Source: CAWEQO01 sp963811225
GTDB taxonomy: Bacteria > Chloroflexota > Anaerolineae > Anaerolineales > Anaerolineaceae
Direction: 5' to 3'
Assembly (NCBI GenBank): GCA_963811225.1
Contig: CAWEQO010000005.1
Location: 62,001-126,000, forward strand
DNA length: 64,000 bases
The position numbers and the translations under genes were made by a program. Positions within the stretch are counted from its first letter, which is position 1. The number at the start of each line of letters is the position of its first letter. The notes below the pieces were generated by a model. The model did no database searches and had not been told where the DNA came from. It saw only the letters and a list, made by a program, of their open reading frames with translations. This document shows, piece after piece, positions 62,101 to 64,000 of the stretch.

Positions 62101-64000
62101 GACCGGAAAGGCCATCCGCTGCCAGATCTTATTGGAGACGATTTTGCTGAAAACGGCGGCAGAGTGGGCGGCAGTGGTCCAGTTTAGCAAGTTGCGCCGG
62201 GAGACCCAAACCCGATAGAGGGTGGTGATGATCGCGTCGAAGGAAAGGATGGCTTCATATGGGAGAAAGACAATGGCCAGGAGCCAGCGGAAGAACTCGC
62301 CCCGAATGGCGTGGCCGGGCACAGCGGCAGGTTCGCCACGCACGACTTCGACCAGGCCGGTCAGCAGGCTGGTCAGCAGGGGCAGGCCGGGGGCCAGCAG
62401 AGCCAGGGCGATCCATACAGCGGGTGAGCCGGGCAGCCCAAACCAGGCGGCGATCAGCAAGATCAGCAGGAAGATGGGCAGCAGGCTGCGTTCCAGGTTG
62501 TCGAGCATCTTCCAACGGTCGATCGGCGTGAGATTCGATGCGCCGGGCAGGCTGCGGCTGCTGGTGGGCCAGTGGGGCAATAACCAGGGCAAAAGCTGCC
62601 AATCCCCGCGGATCCAGCGCTGCAGGCGGCGGGTGTAGGAAAGGTAACCGGGTGGATAATCTTCGTAGAGGACGATATCGCTTGCCAGCCCGGAGCGGCC
62701 CTGGATACCTTCGAACAGGTCGTGGCTGAGCAGGGCATTCTCCGGCACGCGTGCCGCCAGGCTGCGGGAGAAGGCGGCGACGTCATAGATGCCCTTTCCG
62801 ACGTAGATGCCCTCACCGAACAGGTCTTGATACAGGTCTGAGACGGCATGGGTGTAAAGGTCGAGGCCGGAGGTCCCGGCGAAGATGCGGGTGAAGAGGG
62901 TCTGATTGGCGCTGGCGGGCTTGATTTCGGTGCGGGGTTGCAGGATCGAGTAACCGGAGACGATGCGGCCGGTTTGCGGATCGAACTGCGGGCGATTGAG
63001 CGGGTGCGCCAGGCAGCCGATCAACCGGCGGGCGTTGCCACGCGGCAGAACGGTATCGGCATCGAGGGTGATGACGAAGCGGATGTGCGGCAAGACTTCC
63101 AGGTCACCTTCCTGGACGATGTACGAGGTGCCGCCTTCACCCAAGATCAGGCGGTTGAGCTCCTCGATCTTGCCGCGCTTGCGCTCCCAACCCATCCACA
63201 AATCCATCTTGGGGTTCCACTTCCGTTTGCGGTGGAAGAGGAAGAAGCCGCCTGAGGTTCCGGCATAACGCTCGTTGAGCAGCTGGATTCCCCGGCCGGC
63301 ACGCTCAAGCAGGGCCGCATCTGCGGGCATATGCTCTTCGGGCGCGTCCGTGAAATCGGTCAGCAAGGCGAAGTGCAGCTGCGGGGCGTTGTTTTGCAGG
63401 TAGTGCAGCTCCAGCTGGCGCAGCAGGCTTTCGATTTCGCCGGTCGAAGAAATCAGCGCCGGAATGACGACCATGGTTTGGAATTGTTCAGGGATTTGCT
63501 CGGAGAAATCCATCTTGGGCAGCAGGCGCGGGGAGATGAGCTGGGTCAGCAGCCAGTTGACAAAACTGACGGCGATGGTCCAGGCGGGCGCCAGCACAAG
63601 CAGCGCGATGCCGATGAGACCCAGGGCGGATGCACCGTGCGCAGCAGCGTAGACCAGCAGCAGGACGAGCAGGGCGGCAATGAGGACGCCGATGCTGCCG
63701 AAGTAGGTGAAGCCGGGATGGGAAATGAACCAGCGTTTCAGCCGGACGCCGAACGGCGGCGAATAGTCAACGGCTTGCTCCAGGGCGGGGCACCCCCGGT
63801 CGATGAGGTAATAACCGACGTGCCGCCGGGTGAGGGGAACGTCCGGCGGGGCGTCAGCGGCTAACTGGACGGCCGTCTCGGCGATCTCGGTTTCGTCGCG
63901 GTCGCTGTTGAATGCCGTCTCTTCGACCACCTTGCGGTAACTGTCACGCGTTGCGAAGTCCATGTGATGGTAGATACCGGCGGGGTCCTGGCACAAGATG
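56133..64000 (-). CDS. Cyclic beta-1,2-glucan synthase-like protein (GT84 + GH94), 5' end missing, one frameshift
   Basis: Over 2,600 residues lie in the window. The upstream part has two to six membrane segments and a GT84 glycosyltransferase core: FQTMVVIPALISS, FVITLDADTVLPRGNARRL, LLSHDLFEGIQGRS and the QxxRW motif RRLQRWIRGDW. Then comes the glucoamylase-like region GVPWGISESGYYRFDANNNY and MAHHQGMIFLSLQNF. A one-base insertion near 60133 interrupts it. The last ~1,300 residues form a GH94 phosphorylase-type domain (GIPLIGAGDWNDGMNRVGEE, TWTIWATAAL). It would polymerise and trim beta-1,2-glucan at the membrane. Confidence 0.85.

Noticed and set aside
1..64000. tRNA, rRNA or riboswitch genes
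   Set aside because: Reading the intergenic regions I saw no cloverleaf, rRNA segment or known riboswitch core; a covariance-model scan would be needed to exclude them.

Overview
The window is GC-rich, densely coded DNA with no tRNA, rRNA, CRISPR array or phage module that I could see. The gene set points to a Chloroflexota bacterium, most likely an Anaerolineae-type MAG or unpolished genome. The main clues are the fused transaldolase/phosphoglucose isomerase, Anaerolineae-style LuxR and DUF5667-like proteins, baeRF and NYN-domain proteins, PRC-barrel lipoproteins, and an Lgt-like protein coupled to a thioredoxin. This assignment is inference; no marker gene was compared.

Layout. 1-2.7 kb: a frameshifted SpoU methyltransferase, a ROK sugar kinase and an alpha/beta hydrolase. 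2.7-8.2 kb (minus): non-oxidative pentose phosphate genes tkt, rpiB and tal-pgi. 8.3-11.4 kb (plus): a TlpA-like thioredoxin with an Lgt-like membrane protein, then a folate operon (folM-like, folB, folK). 11.4-14.6 kb (minus): a cassette of RecA-like protein, small helical protein and degenerate family-B DNA polymerase, with iterons upstream. 14.7-16.6 kb: a LuxR regulator and a degenerate acetate-kinase relative. 16.7-18.5 kb: a REP-associated tyrosine transposase (RAYT) inside arrays of palindromic repeats. 18.5-24.1 kb (minus): surface-glycan genes (aminotransferase, methyltransferase, WbqC, GT2, GT-C). 24.1-31.8 kb: an L,D-transpeptidase followed by a triplicated hairpin unit, two paralogous PRC-barrel lipoproteins separated by more RAYT-type repeats, and an ECF sigma factor with a membrane partner. 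31.9-36.4 kb: recD2, lycopene cyclase and aldo/keto reductase. 36.6-41.1 kb: a ubiE-like methyltransferase with an ANKH/MATE-like transporter, a CxxC protein, a CMD-family protein, a LMW phosphatase and a fructosamine kinase. 41.2-48.7 kb (minus): a stress-flavoured run (zinc-ribbon protein, baeRF, YihY, PRC barrel, pseudo-receiver, HPF-like, NYN RNase, GlsB). 48.7-56 kb (minus): ligA, pncB, OsmC, a split transketolase, a PEBP protein and an SRPBCC protein. 56-64 kb (minus): most of a cyclic beta-1,2-glucan synthase-like giant, cut by the window edge.

Three themes stand out. First, many genes end flush against long, near-perfect hairpins whose arms are unique to each site; two of these hairpins are tandemly triplicated. 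Second, the RAYT and its palindrome arrays look like a REP/REPIN system with satellite copies 10 kb away. Third, about a dozen genes carry single-base frameshifts, mostly extra bases. This is more likely unpolished sequence than mass gene decay, so broken genes here should be read with caution.
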